Source: an uncultured Vogesella sp. (GTDB lineage: Bacteria > Pseudomonadota > Gammaproteobacteria > Burkholderiales > Chromobacteriaceae). From it: a DNA stretch of 13,700 nucleotides. Below the pieces are notes generated by a model that did not search any database, had not been told where the DNA came from, and saw nothing but the letters and a program-made list of their open reading frames with translations. A program made the translations under genes and the position numbers. Within the stretch, counting starts at the first letter, position 1. Every line of letters starts with the position of its first letter. Below, piece by piece: positions 1-7,819 of this stretch. The stretch covers positions 1 to 13,700 of the forward strand of contig CAMLGD010000079.1 in NCBI GenBank assembly GCA_946479405.1, written 5' to 3'.

Positions 1-254
1 CCACCAACACCCTGCTGATGGACCGCCTCGACCCGCGCAACCTCGGCAGCCTGATTGCGCTGTACGAGCACAAGATCTTCGTGCAGGGCGTGATCTGGGG
101 CATCAACAGCTTCGACCAGTGGGGCGTGGAGCTGGGCAAGCAACTGGCCAAAACCATTCACGCCGAGCTGGCCGGCAAGCTGGCCTCTGCACCGCACGAC
201 AGCTCCACCAAGCTGCTGATCGAACGCTACCGCCGCGCCAACCGCAACCAGTAA
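1..254 (+). CDS. pgi: Glucose-6-phosphate isomerase, C-terminal end (partial)
   Basis: Converts glucose 6-phosphate and fructose 6-phosphate into each other in the cytoplasm (glycolysis and gluconeogenesis). Only the last 83 codons are present; the reading frame is open from base 3 and the gene begins before the window. The visible part carries the highly conserved PGI C-terminal signature: [19 protein letters not shown] followed by [12 protein letters not shown], in which the lysine of ELGKQL is the family's active-site lysine. The tail ends with RYRRANRNQ and a TAA at 252-254. A clear intrinsic terminator follows 20 bases later, so transcription ends here. Nothing looks broken in the visible part. 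Confidence 0.95.
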   Translation, partial: TNTLLMDRLDPRNLGSLIALYEHKIFVQGVIWGINSFDQWGVELGKQLAKTIHAELAGKLASAPHDSSTKLLIERYRRANRNQ

Positions 255-274
255 GCGTGGGTAAGTAACGAAAT

Positions 275-308
275 GCCGGGCGCCATGACGCCCGGCTTTA
301 TATTTTTT
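275..308 (+). terminator. Intrinsic terminator of pgi
   Basis: GCCGGGCG (275-282) pairs with CGCCCGGC (289-296) around a 6-base loop and is followed by an AT-rich tract ending in six T (303-308). It lies 20 bases after the pgi stop. Confidence 0.85.
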
Positions 309-340
309 GCATAAAATGGTGACCCAAGATTGGAGCCGCC

Positions 341-775
341 ATGAAAAAACTCGTTGTTCTGCTGCTTGCTAGCACGCTGGCTGGCTGCAATTACCAGGGG
401 GATATCGACCTTGAACGGGACAACCAAGGCTGGCCGGTATTTTTCATCCATTCCGGTGTTGATCTCGGCAATATCTACATCTCGATGTACCCCATGCGCC
501 AAATGAACGGCAAGCCGATATGGCGATTTCACAATGACGAACGCGTCAAGGAATATCGGCTGCCGTATGCAAAGGTCGGAGACTTTCGCACCTTGCCTGC
601 CGGTTGCTATGTAATCGATATCTATGGCCCAGGCATGCTTGGCTATGCCAATTTTTATGTTGCCCGGCATAACCATATTGTTACCATGCGCAAAATCGGC
701 TACACGCACCTTCCCACCGACATGCAAACTGCTGAAGACAGGGAAGCGGTCCGACTGTGCGGACTTCACCATTAA
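341..775 (+). CDS. Small putative lipoprotein of unknown function
   Basis: 144 residues. The N-terminus MKKLVVLLLASTLAGC is a lipoprotein signal peptide with a lipobox ending at Cys16, so the protein is expected to be lipidated and anchored in the envelope. The mature part (about 128 residues) has no further membrane segment and is mixed in character. It contains aromatic, beta-like stretches such as GNIYISMYPM and GCYVIDIYG, and two more cysteines (in AGCYV and RLCGL). I do not recognise the family. ATG 341 is preceded by TTGGAG (330-335) at normal spacing. A TAAAAT at 312-317 could be a -10 box, without a convincing -35. The gene stands alone between two terminators. Its base composition is visibly closer to 50% GC than its neighbours, which suggests a recently acquired or lineage-specific gene. 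The long open frame on the opposite strand (227-772) looks like a shadow. Confidence 0.75.
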   Translation: MKKLVVLLLASTLAGCNYQGDIDLERDNQGWPVFFIHSGVDLGNIYISMYPMRQMNGKPIWRFHNDERVKEYRLPYAKVGDFRTLPAGCYVIDIYGPGMLGYANFYVARHNHIVTMRKIGYTHLPTDMQTAEDREAVRLCGLHH

Positions 776-792
776 TTCATCGCAAACACATG

Positions 793-826
793 AAAAAACC
801 GGACAGTAAAACTGTCCGGTTTTTTT
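793..826. terminator. Bidirectional intrinsic terminator between convergent genes
   Basis: A-run 793-798 plus CCGGACAGT (799-807) pairs with ACTGTCCGG (811-819) plus a T-run (820-826) around an AAA loop. The A-run on one side and T-run on the other make it work in both directions, for the lipoprotein gene on the plus strand and ccsB on the minus strand. Confidence 0.9.
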
Positions 827-844
827 GCGGCCAACGTTGGCCGC
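827..844. repeat. 18-bp perfect palindrome, copy 1
   Basis: GCGGCCAACGTTGGCCGC, identical to its own reverse complement. It starts immediately after the T-run of the terminator and lies 16 bases beyond the ccsB stop. An identical copy is at 10390-10407 in an equivalent position. With no loop it is poorly suited as an RNA hairpin and looks more like a site read as double-stranded DNA. Confidence 0.85.
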
Positions 845-860
845 ATGGCAGCTGCAGCGC

Positions 861-1997
861 TTACAGCGAACCGTAGGAATGCAGGCCGGTCAGGAACATG
901 TTCACGCCGATGAAGGCGAAGGTGGTCACCACCAGACCGATCACCGCCCACCAGGCCAGCGGTTCGCCGCGCCAGCCTTTCACCAGCCGCACGTGCAGCC
1001 AGGCGGCGTAGTTCAGCCACACGATCAGCGCCCAGGTTTCCTTCGGGTCCCAGCTCCAGTAGCCGCCCCAGGCATCGGCCGCCCACATGGCGCCGAGGAT
1101 GGTGGCGATGGTGAAGAACAGGAAGCCGACCGAGATGGCCTTGTACATCATCTCGTCGATGATGTCCGGCGCCGGCAGCTTGCCGGCCAGGATGCCGCGC
1201 CGCGCCAACAGCTGCGCCACGCCCAGCATCGCCGACAGCGAGAAGGCGCCGTAGCCGACGAAGTTGGCCGGCACGTGGATCTTCATCCACCACGACTGCA
1301 GCGCCGGGATCAGCGGCTGGATCTGGTGCGCCTGGCGGTCGAAGGTGTACCACAGGATGAAACCGACCGCGGCGCTGATCACCAGCAGCACGAAGGCGCC
1401 CAGCTGGCGCGCGGCGAACTTGGCCTCGTAGTACAGGTACATCAGCGCAGTGATCAGACAGAACAGGATGAACACTTCGTACAGGTTGGAGACCGGGATG
1501 CGGCCAACGTCCGGCGCGATCAGGTAGCTCTCGTACCAGCGGGTGAACAGGCCGGACAGCGCGAACGCCGCCGCCGCCCAGGTCAGGCCGCTGCCGATGC
1601 GGTTAAGCAGCGCCGAGCGCGACAGCAGCCCGCCCCAGTACACCGCGGTGGCGAGGAAGAACAGCGTGCACATCCACATGAACGACGACTGGCTGGACAG
1701 CAGGAACTTGAGACCGAAGCTTTCGCCGGCACGCGCCAGGTTGTGGTCGTACAGCGCGATGGCCAGCTGCGACATGGCGCCGGCCAACGGCAGGAACCAG
1801 CGCCAGCTTTTCCAGAACCAGCCCAGTGCGATCAGGCCGATGCTGCTGCCCAGCAGGATCAGCTGCTCGTAGTAATCCATGGCGCTGCCGTACAGGCTGA
1901 AGCTGTAGCCGGCCACGGCGACGATCAGCACGGCGAACAGCCAGTCGCCCAGCGCCAGACGCTTGTAGAACGGTTGTTGCAGAGTCAATTCCATCAT
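861..1997 (-). CDS. ccsB: System II cytochrome c biogenesis protein, WWD/heme-handling subunit (CcsB; also called CcsA or ResC)
   Basis: 378-residue polytopic inner-membrane protein that carries heme to the periplasm and, with ResB, attaches it to apocytochromes c. The naming varies: the WWD-domain subunit is ccsB in TIGRFAM usage, and ccsA or resC elsewhere. The tryptophan-rich WWD segment is clear at about 305-322 (WAADAWGGYWSWDPKETW). It is flanked by the expected candidate heme-ligand histidines H241 (KIHVPANFVGYG) and H373 (TGLHSYGSL); H335 lies in the next membrane helix. At least eight hydrophobic segments are visible. The start is ATG 1997, which overlaps the resB stop as ATGA, so the two genes are translationally coupled. 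A second Met follows directly. The gene ends at a TAA (861-863) before the bidirectional terminator. Length and motifs look normal. Confidence 0.95.
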   Translation of the reverse strand: MMELTLQQPFYKRLALGDWLFAVLIVAVAGYSFSLYGSAMDYYEQLILLGSSIGLIALGWFWKSWRWFLPLAGAMSQLAIALYDHNLARAGESFGLKFLLSSQSSFMWMCTLFFLATAVYWGGLLSRSALLNRIGSGLTWAAAAFALSGLFTRWYESYLIAPDVGRIPVSNLYEVFILFCLITALMYLYYEAKFAARQLGAFVLLVISAAVGFILWYTFDRQAHQIQPLIPALQSWWMKIHVPANFVGYGAFSLSAMLGVAQLLARRGILAGKLPAPDIIDEMMYKAISVGFLFFTIATILGAMWAADAWGGYWSWDPKETWALIVWLNYAAWLHVRLVKGWRGEPLAWWAVIGLVVTTFAFIGVNMFLTGLHSYGSL

Positions 1998-4012
1998 GCT
2001 TCTCCAGTGCGGCCTTGCAGCGTGCCGACGACTTGCGCGAAATCGCGATCCAGATCACGGTTGTGGCGATTGCTGCTCATCGCCACCCGCACACGCCCCG
2101 GTCGCAACACTAGCCACAAGCGCACTTCGCGGATATAGAACATTAGGATGATGCCGATCACCAGTAGCAGCGAACCGAGGTACACCAGGTTCTTGCCGGG
2201 CGAGCGCGTCATCTGCAGGCCGGATGCCTGCACCTGGTCAAAGCCGGACATTTCCAGGTACACCGGCGCGGCATAGTCGTTCAGCGCGCTGATGGTCACC
2301 AGGCTGTCCAGCAGGAAGCGGTAGTGTTTTTCGTCCTGCGGCCATGGTTTGAGATTGGCCTTTTCCTGCGCCACTGCCATCACATCAATAATGGCACCCT
2401 GCAGGATCTTGATATAGGTCTGCGCGATGGCCTGGCGCTTGTCGGCCGGCACTTTCTGGTCCAGGAACTGCTCCAGTGCGGCAAAGCCGCCGGCGCTGAA
2501 GCGCCCCAATACCCAGCGCACGCTATCGGCAAACTGCTGCTGCATCGCCGGGCTGATGGCCTTGCCCTGCAGTGCCTTGGCGGCGGTGCGCTGCACCATC
2601 TCCTCGTACCAGGCCGGGTTGTTCAGCGCCGCGCGCAGACGCATGAAGCTGTCGATCTTCAGCTGGTCATCCAGCGGGATGCGCAGGTACTGGAACGGCT
2701 GCGACACTTCGCTACGCACGCCGGCCACCTGGTACATGGCACCCTCCTGCTCCATCGGCACCATGTAGTGCTGGTACTCGCGCGCCTGGCCCTGGCTGTC
2801 GCGCAGCTTGAAGGTCACCGACGGGCCGACGTTCTTCAGCTGCTTGTTGTCCTGCTTCACTTCGCGCGCGTCCTGCATGCGCTGGCCGAAGCTCTTGCTG
2901 CCATCCGGCACTTTGCCCATGTTCTCGACGTTGAACACGCGCAGTTCGCCAAACTCCAGCTGGTAGTCCTTGCCGTTGGCTTTCAGCGGCTGTGCGGCCA
3001 ACGATACACCCTTGATATCCACCGGCGCCTGTTGCGGGGCGGCCAGGTTCCAGGCGCGCAGCTGCAGCGGCGAACCGCCATCGCCAAAGCTGGCCTGGTA
3101 GATGGCAACGCCATCGATGATCAGCGGGTGGTTGACCTTGACGGTGGCCGGGGTTTCCTTGCCCGTCTTCTTGTCGGTCACCACGATGTCGCTGGCAAAC
3201 AGCTTGGGCATGCCGTTGCTGTAGTAGTCGACGTGGAATTTCTTCAGCGTGACGATGAACGGCAACTCCTGTACCAGGTAGCCATTGCCGCTGTTGAGGA
3301 AGATCACGTCGGCGCTCTTGTTCTCGGCCACGGTGACATTGCCACGGAACGACAGGTTGGCCGCGGTCAGCCGGCTCTGCAGTGGAATCTGGCTTTGCGG
3401 CATGTCGCGCGTTTCCGGCACGATCTTGCCCAGCAGTTCACCGATCTTCAGCGGCAGGTTGCCATCCAGCAGGCCGCCGATGCAGATCACCACCATGGCG
3501 ATGTGGGCAAAGAAATAGCCCAGCTTGTTGGCGGCGCCCTTCTTGGCCGCCAGCACCACGCTGCCGTCCTCGCGCTCGCGGCGCTTGAAGCGCATGCCGC
3601 GCTGTTGCAGCAGCGCGATGGCGGCCGGCTCGTCCAGGCTGATGTCCAGCTGCTGGCTGTGCTTCATCGCCGCCAGCGAGTTGTCGCTGGCTTTTTCGCG
3701 GTAGGCGCGCATCTCGTGCAGGAAACCGGGACCGTTGCGCACGATGCACAGCGTGGTGGAGATCACCAGAAAGGCCAGAATGGTGAGAAACCAGGCCGAG
3801 TGATACACATCGTACAAGCCCAGCACTTCAAAGGCCTTGAACCAGAACGGGCCGAACTCGAAGGCGTAGTTGGGATAGGGTTCGTTCTGCTTGAGCACGG
3901 TGCCGATCACCGAGGCGATGGCAAGAATGGTCAACAGGCCGATGGCGAAGCGCATCGAGCTGAACAGTTCGTACAGCTGGTAGCCGGGAGAAGTGCGTTT
4001 TTTGCTGGTCAT
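1994..4012 (-). CDS. resB: System II cytochrome c biogenesis protein ResB (Ccs1)
   Basis: 672 residues, partner of the WWD protein in the System II cytochrome c synthetase. ResB-family layout is visible. A short cytoplasmic N-terminus precedes YELFSSMRFAIGLLTILAIAS (first membrane helix, about 14-35). Two further helices follow before about residue 190 (WFLTILAFLVISTTLCIV and GYFFAHIAMVVICIGGLLDG). A large periplasmic domain of about 400 residues comes next, then a last helix near the C-terminus (NLVYLGSLLLVIGIILMFYI). The family uses the last helix and its surroundings to bring thiols and heme together. The start is ATG 4012 with only a weak purine-rich leader (AGAAAA), so translation may be modest. 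The gene is cotranscribed with ccsB (4-base overlap) and lies downstream of cytochrome c4, separated from it by hairpins. Confidence 0.95.
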   Translation of the reverse strand: MTSKKRTSPGYQLYELFSSMRFAIGLLTILAIASVIGTVLKQNEPYPNYAFEFGPFWFKAFEVLGLYDVYHSAWFLTILAFLVISTTLCIVRNGPGFLHEMRAYREKASDNSLAAMKHSQQLDISLDEPAAIALLQQRGMRFKRREREDGSVVLAAKKGAANKLGYFFAHIAMVVICIGGLLDGNLPLKIGELLGKIVPETRDMPQSQIPLQSRLTAANLSFRGNVTVAENKSADVIFLNSGNGYLVQELPFIVTLKKFHVDYYSNGMPKLFASDIVVTDKKTGKETPATVKVNHPLIIDGVAIYQASFGDGGSPLQLRAWNLAAPQQAPVDIKGVSLAAQPLKANGKDYQLEFGELRVFNVENMGKVPDGSKSFGQRMQDAREVKQDNKQLKNVGPSVTFKLRDSQGQAREYQHYMVPMEQEGAMYQVAGVRSEVSQPFQYLRIPLDDQLKIDSFMRLRAALNNPAWYEEMVQRTAAKALQGKAISPAMQQQFADSVRWVLGRFSAGGFAALEQFLDQKVPADKRQAIAQTYIKILQGAIIDVMAVAQEKANLKPWPQDEKHYRFLLDSLVTISALNDYAAPVYLEMSGFDQVQASGLQMTRSPGKNLVYLGSLLLVIGIILMFYIREVRLWLVLRPGRVRVAMSSNRHNRDLDRDFAQVVGTLQGRTGEA

Positions 4013-4033
4013 TTTTCTAGTTTCGGACGCGAC

Positions 4034-4084
4034 AAAGGGGGCGCGAAGCCCCCTTTGGAATACCGCCGCGCAAAAAAGTTGCGC
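4034..4084 (-). terminator. Hairpins between cytochrome c4 and resB
   Basis: On the minus strand, a first small stem (GCGCAA / TTGCGC, 4068-4084) is followed by a strong 9-bp stem (AAAGGGGGC 4034-4042 with GCCCCCTTT 4048-4056, 5-base loop). The tail after the strong stem is short on T, so it is probably a partial terminator or an mRNA 3'-end stabiliser. Either would make the cytochrome message more abundant than resB-ccsB. Confidence 0.65.
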
Positions 4085-4087
4085 CGA

Positions 4088-4708
4088 TTAACGGAGGCCG
4101 GAAATGTATTCGGCAACCGCCTTCATTTCGGCATCGCTCATGCGCATGGCAACATCGGCCATGATCTGGTTCTTGCGATCGGTACCGGCTTTGAACGCGT
4201 TCAGCTGCGCTACCACGTAACCGGCATGCTGGCTGCCCAGCGCCGGGTACTGGTCCGGCAGACCGCGGCCGGCCGGACCGTGGCAGGCCATACAGGCCGG
4301 CACCCTGGTGCTCGGGTTACCAGCGGTGTAGATCTTCTTGCCCAGCGCCATCGGGCTCTTGTCCGCGGCTTCGCGCGGCTTCACTTTCTGGCTGCTGAAA
4401 TAGGCGGCAACATTGCGTATATCATCAGCAGACAGCGGAGTGGCCATGCCCAGCATGATCGGGTTCTTGCGATCGCCCTTCTTGAAGGCAGCCAGCTGGG
4501 TTTCGATGTACTTGGCATGCTGCCCGGCCAGAGTCGGGTTGGCAGAGGCCACGCTGTTGCCGTCCGCACCGTGACAGGCGGCGCACACCTGATCCACGAT
4601 GACTTTGCCCTTGGCCGGATCGGCCTTGGCAGCCGGAGCCGGGGTGGCGGCCATCGCGCTGGCTGCAAAGCCTGCAGCGGCGATAGCCAACAGCATCTTA
4701 CGTTTCAT
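4088..4708 (-). CDS. Diheme cytochrome c4
   Basis: 206 residues. An exported periplasmic electron carrier that in this group passes electrons from the bc1 complex to terminal oxidases. A Sec signal peptide ends at AMA (about residue 20). Two homologous class I heme domains follow, each with CxxCH: CAACH at 42-46 and CMACH at 139-143. Aligning the halves puts the likely axial methionines at M85 (NPIMLGMATPLS) and M183 (NQIMADVAMRMS). This internal duplication is the hallmark of c4. ATG 4708 has AGGAG six bases upstream. The gene comes first in the minus-strand group with resB and ccsB, the machinery that attaches its hemes, an order also known from Neisseria. It diverges from engB. Confidence 0.93.
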   Translation of the reverse strand: MKRKMLLAIAAAGFAASAMAATPAPAAKADPAKGKVIVDQVCAACHGADGNSVASANPTLAGQHAKYIETQLAAFKKGDRKNPIMLGMATPLSADDIRNVAAYFSSQKVKPREAADKSPMALGKKIYTAGNPSTRVPACMACHGPAGRGLPDQYPALGSQHAGYVVAQLNAFKAGTDRKNQIMADVAMRMSDAEMKAVAEYISGLR

Positions 4709-4799
4709 GGTCGCTCCTAGTGAGAGATAGCGTAAATATCTGTAAAGGTGGCAATTTCAAACCTGCTATTCTATATCAATTGACTTTGCCCTTACTACT
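4709..4799. promoter_or_regulatory. Shared divergent promoter region of cytochrome c4 and engB
   Basis: 91 bases, much richer in A+T than the flanking genes, from which both genes must be transcribed. It holds TCAATTGA (an 8-base palindrome, near 4777) and TATTCTATAT-type stretches. I cannot place -35/-10 pairs with confidence. I looked for an FNR-type site (TTGAT-N4-ATCAA) because the cytochrome could be oxygen-regulated, and did not find a good one. Confidence 0.45.
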
Positions 4800-5456
4800 A
4801 TGTCGATTTTTCAGAAAGCGCAGTTTTTTACCACGGTAAATCATTTGCGGGACCTGCCGCCCACGCGCTGCGAGGTGGCCTTTGTCGGGCGCTCCAACGC
4901 CGGCAAGTCCAGCGCCATCAACACCCTGTGTAATCGCACCCGCCTGGCCTATGTTTCCAAGACCCCAGGACGTACCCAGCATATCAATTTCTTCGATCTG
5001 GGACAGGAGCGTTTTCTGGTTGACTTGCCGGGCTACGGCTATGCCGAAGTGCCGGAAGCGATTCGAACCCACTGGGTGGAGCTGCTGGGCCGCTACCTGC
5101 AGACCCGCGACAGCCTGGTCGGTCTGCTGCTGATCATGGATTCGCGCCATCCGCTGAAAGAGCTGGACTGGAAGATGATCGAGTTCTTCCATATCACCCA
5201 GCGTCCGGTGCACATCCTGTTGTCCAAAGCCGACAAATTGTCGCGCCAGGAGCAGCAAAAGGTTCTGTCCTCGGTCAAGAAAGAGCTCGCCGACTACCCG
5301 AATATCAGTATTCAGCTGTTCTCCAGCTCGAAAAAAACCGGTACCGAAGAGGTTTCCCGTGTGGTGGAAGACTGGTTTGCCGCCTGCCCGCTACCGGAAG
5401 AAGAGAACTTCGATGCGCCGGAAAACTTCGACGACCCGGAAACTTTCGGCAGCTGA
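4800..5456 (+). CDS. engB: Ribosome biogenesis GTP-binding protein YihA/YsxC (EngB)
   Basis: 218-residue cytoplasmic GTPase needed for large ribosomal subunit assembly. All G motifs are present: G1 GRSNAGKS (30-37), G2 around T55 in KTPGRTQ, G3 DLPGYG (75-80), G4 SKAD (142-145), and G5 near SSSKKTG (175-181). The N-terminus [20 protein letters not shown] aligns with the family, which supports ATG 4800. There is no Shine-Dalgarno in front (TGCCCTTACTACTATG), which is unusual for this window and may mean a leaderless or weakly initiated message. The C-terminus carries an acidic, repetitive tail ([16 protein letters not shown]) that I do not recall from the E. coli protein. Terminated by the hairpin at 5530. 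Confidence 0.96.
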   Translation: MSIFQKAQFFTTVNHLRDLPPTRCEVAFVGRSNAGKSSAINTLCNRTRLAYVSKTPGRTQHINFFDLGQERFLVDLPGYGYAEVPEAIRTHWVELLGRYLQTRDSLVGLLLIMDSRHPLKELDWKMIEFFHITQRPVHILLSKADKLSRQEQQKVLSSVKKELADYPNISIQLFSSSKKTGTEEVSRVVEDWFAACPLPEEENFDAPENFDDPETFGS

Positions 5457-5529
5457 ACCGTCAAAGCAAACAGGAGCAACGCGCTTCTTCCCGCTTCACC
5501 TCCCTGAGCGGGAGCCTGCAAAGGCATTC

Positions 5530-5557
5530 ACCCCGGTTACCATAACCGGGGTTTTTT
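5530..5557 (+). terminator. Intrinsic terminator after engB
   Basis: ACCCCGGTTA (5530-5539) pairs with TAACCGGGGT (5543-5552) around a 3-base loop, followed by a run of T to 5557. A weaker stem, TCCCGCT (5489-5495) with AGCGGGA (5507-5513), lies upstream in the engB trailer. The 190 bases from 5457 to 5647 contain no gene I can support. Confidence 0.92.
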
Positions 5558-5647
5558 CTTGTCTGCCAGTTTCAACGCAAGAAACAGATCGCCCTGCCGC
5601 TGCCCGCCGCTTACACTGCCGCCATCTCCCCCTGTTCAACATTTGTC

Positions 5648-6517
5648 ATGAAAACTGATCACTGGCTGCTGTTGCTGTTGGCCGCGCTGTGGGGCGGCTC
5701 GTTCCTGTTCATGCGCGTGGCGGTGCCGTCGCTGGGGCCGTTCCCGCTGATCGAGCTGCGGCTGGCGCTGGCGGCCCTGGTACTGCTGCCGATATTGTGG
5801 TGGCAGGGCGGGCTGGCGCAGTGGCGCGCGCACTGGTGGCAGATCGCCGTATCCGGCGTGTTTCTGTCGGCGCTGCCGTTCTGCCTGATTGCCTGGGCCA
5901 CGCTGACGCTGCCGGCAGGCGTGGCCTCGGTGCTGAATGCCACCACGCCGCTGATGACCGCGCTGTGGGCGATGCCGCTGGCCGGCGAGAAGCTGACCGC
6001 GCAACGCAGCGGCGGCCTGCTGCTGGGTCTGGCCGGGGTCACCGTGCTGATGATGGGCCGCGGCGCCGGCTTTGATAGCGGTACGCTGCTGCCGGTACTG
6101 GCGATGTTGGCCGCTACCGCCTGCTATGGCTGGTCCGGCCACATGACCAAACGCTGGTTGCACGGCGTGCCGCCGCTGGTGATCACCGCGGGCATGTTGA
6201 GCAGCGGTTCGCTGTTGCTGTTGCCGCTGGCATGGTGGCAATGGCCGGCGGGCGAGGTTGCGGCCAACGTGTGGGGCGCGGTACTGGCGCTGGCGCTGGC
6301 CAGCACCGCCTTCGCCTACCTGATCTTCTACCGGCTGATCGCCCGGCTGGGCGCCACCCGCGCCAGCGGCGTCACCTACCTGGTGCCGGTATTCGGCGTG
6401 CTGTGGGGTGCGCTCTTGCTGGGCGAGGCGATCAATGCCGGCATGCTGCTGGGCGCCGCGCTGATTCTGGCCGGGGTGGTACTGCTGGGCTGGCAGCCGG
6501 GCAAGCCGCGGCCGTGA
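5648..6517 (+). CDS. EamA/DMT-superfamily permease (RhaT/YdcZ-like exporter)
   Basis: 289-residue inner-membrane protein with about ten hydrophobic helices arranged as two EamA halves. The first half opens with LLLLLAALWGGSFLFMRVAV, the typical AAxWGxxF/F entry of the family, followed by PFPLIELRLALAALVLLP. The second half includes ACYGWSGHMTKRW and ends ASGVTYLVPVFGVLWGALLLGE, the characteristic last-two-helix signature. The family exports amino acids or other small metabolites; the substrate cannot be told from sequence. The start is taken at ATG 5648, which has no clear Shine-Dalgarno; the hydrophobic N-terminus fits it. TGA 6515-6517 directly abuts the convergent envZ stop. Confidence 0.9.
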   Translation: MKTDHWLLLLLAALWGGSFLFMRVAVPSLGPFPLIELRLALAALVLLPILWWQGGLAQWRAHWWQIAVSGVFLSALPFCLIAWATLTLPAGVASVLNATTPLMTALWAMPLAGEKLTAQRSGGLLLGLAGVTVLMMGRGAGFDSGTLLPVLAMLAATACYGWSGHMTKRWLHGVPPLVITAGMLSSGSLLLLPLAWWQWPAGEVAANVWGAVLALALASTAFAYLIFYRLIARLGATRASGVTYLVPVFGVLWGALLLGEAINAGMLLGAALILAGVVLLGWQPGKPRP

Positions 6518-7819
6518 TCACAGCGGCAACAGCGGTAGTGTCACCAGCACGGTAAAGCCGCCTGTCGGCGGATGCTCGAACTGCAGCCGGCCGCCATGCT
6601 GCTTGACGATGCGCGACACGATGGCCAGCCCCAACCCGCTGCCGCCGTCGGTGCCGCGGTGTGCGGCTAACCTTTCGAATGGCGCCAGTGCCGCCTGCTG
6701 CAGTTCCGGCGCGATGCCGCTGCCGCTGTCGTGCACCCGCAGCGTGACCTGCTGCGCTGCCGTTTGCAGGCTGACGGCAAACGGCGCTGCGCCGTAACGG
6801 CGGGCATTCTGCAACAGGTTGGACAGCAGCCGCTGCAGGCCCAGCGCGTCGCCATTCACTGTAGCGTCCTGGCGCAGGAAGCTCACTGCCATGCCATCGC
6901 GGGCAAACTTGCCCAGCACGCTTTCCACCAGCTCATCCAGCGCCAGCGGCGACAGCGGCCGCTGCTCCTCGCTGCGGGCAAAATCGATGAACTGGCCGAC
7001 AATGCGCGACAACTCGTCGATATCGGTGAGCATGCCTTCGCGCTCGGTATTGTCGTCCTGCAGTTCCACCGCCAGCTTCAGCCGCGTCAGCGGCGTGCGT
7101 AGGTCGTGCGACAGCCCGGCCAGCATCAGCCGGCGTTCGCTAGCGGCTTTTTCCAGCGCGCTGGCCATACCGTTGAAGCGTTCGATCAGCAGTTTGACTT
7201 CACGCGGACCACTGGGCGCCAACGGCGGCGGCGTGCGCCCGGCTTCCAGCTCCCGGGTGGCGGCCACCAGTTTCGACAGCGGCCGCGTGGTGCGCCACGC
7301 CAGCGCAAACGCCGCCAGCACCGACAGCAGTGCCACCAGCCCGGCCGCCTGCAAGGTTGGCCGCAACGATGGCGGCAGATAGCGCGCCAGCGGCATCACC
7401 AGCCAGTAGTGCTCCGCCAGCATCGGCACCTTAAGCCACAGCTCGTGCCGCTCGCCATTGGCAAAATAGACTTCCACCGGCTCGCCCAGCGCCGCGCGCA
7501 GCGAATCGGCCAGCTCTCGCCCCATGCCCGGCACGTGCGCATCGCGCGGCGTCCTGTCATCCAGCGGCAACAGCCGCGGCAGGCCGACGTGATCGTTGGC
7601 ACGCAGGAACGGCGCACGCTGTGCCGGCGGCAGGCTTTCCAGCACGCCTTCGTAATCGGCCAGCGTGTCCACTACCTGGGCGTATAACTGCCGCGACAGC
7701 AGGCGGTTTTTCTGCTGCACGCCCAGCCACAGGGTAAACACCTGGCTGGCCAGCACCGCCATCACCACCAGCACCGCCAGACGGGTAAACAGCGTGCCGC
7801 GCAGGGCCGGCCACTTCAT
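6518..7819 (-). CDS. envZ: Osmosensor-type histidine kinase EnvZ
   Basis: 433-residue inner-membrane sensor kinase that phosphorylates the adjacent OmpR. Domain order: first membrane helix about 12-33, a periplasmic sensor of about 115 residues, second helix about 158-176 (LQAAGLVALLSVLAAFALAW), HAMP about 177-228, then the H box GLSHDLRTPLTRLKLA with phospho-acceptor H238. The ATPase follows, with N box LLSNLLQNARRYG (N338), G1 HDSGSGI (D364) and G2 GGSGLGLAI. The H box is nearly identical to that of E. coli EnvZ. The start chosen is ATG 7819, which overlaps the ompR stop as ATGA; the frame stays open 17 codons further upstream, but only inside ompR. AGGGAT lies upstream of that ATG. The signal sensed here is not known. 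Confidence 0.93.
   Translation of the reverse strand: MKWPALRGTLFTRLAVLVVMAVLASQVFTLWLGVQQKNRLLSRQLYAQVVDTLADYEGVLESLPPAQRAPFLRANDHVGLPRLLPLDDRTPRDAHVPGMGRELADSLRAALGEPVEVYFANGERHELWLKVPMLAEHYWLVMPLARYLPPSLRPTLQAAGLVALLSVLAAFALAWRTTRPLSKLVAATRELEAGRTPPPLAPSGPREVKLLIERFNGMASALEKAASERRLMLAGLSHDLRTPLTRLKLAVELQDDNTEREGMLTDIDELSRIVGQFIDFARSEEQRPLSPLALDELVESVLGKFARDGMAVSFLRQDATVNGDALGLQRLLSNLLQNARRYGAAPFAVSLQTAAQQVTLRVHDSGSGIAPELQQAALAPFERLAAHRGTDGGSGLGLAIVSRIVKQHGGRLQFEHPPTGGFTVLVTLPLLPL

Noticed and set aside
227..772. 181-codon open frame on the minus strand opposite the lipoprotein gene
   Set aside because: It runs into the pgi end and across the pgi terminator, has no ribosome binding site or recognisable motif, and the plus-strand frame has a clean lipoprotein signal and a good start.
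825..2138. 437-codon plus-strand open frame antisense to ccsB
   Set aside because: Gln/Arg/His-rich shadow frame opposite a gene with all WWD-family motifs.
2324..4720. 798-codon plus-strand open frame antisense to resB and cytochrome c4
   Set aside because: Typical GC-rich shadow: low-complexity His/Gln/Arg/Leu/Val translation, no domain, while the minus strand encodes clear resB and cytochrome c4.
4709..4799. FNR site for the cytochrome c4 promoter
   Set aside because: TCAATTGA is present, but not the TTGAT-N4-ATCAA arrangement.
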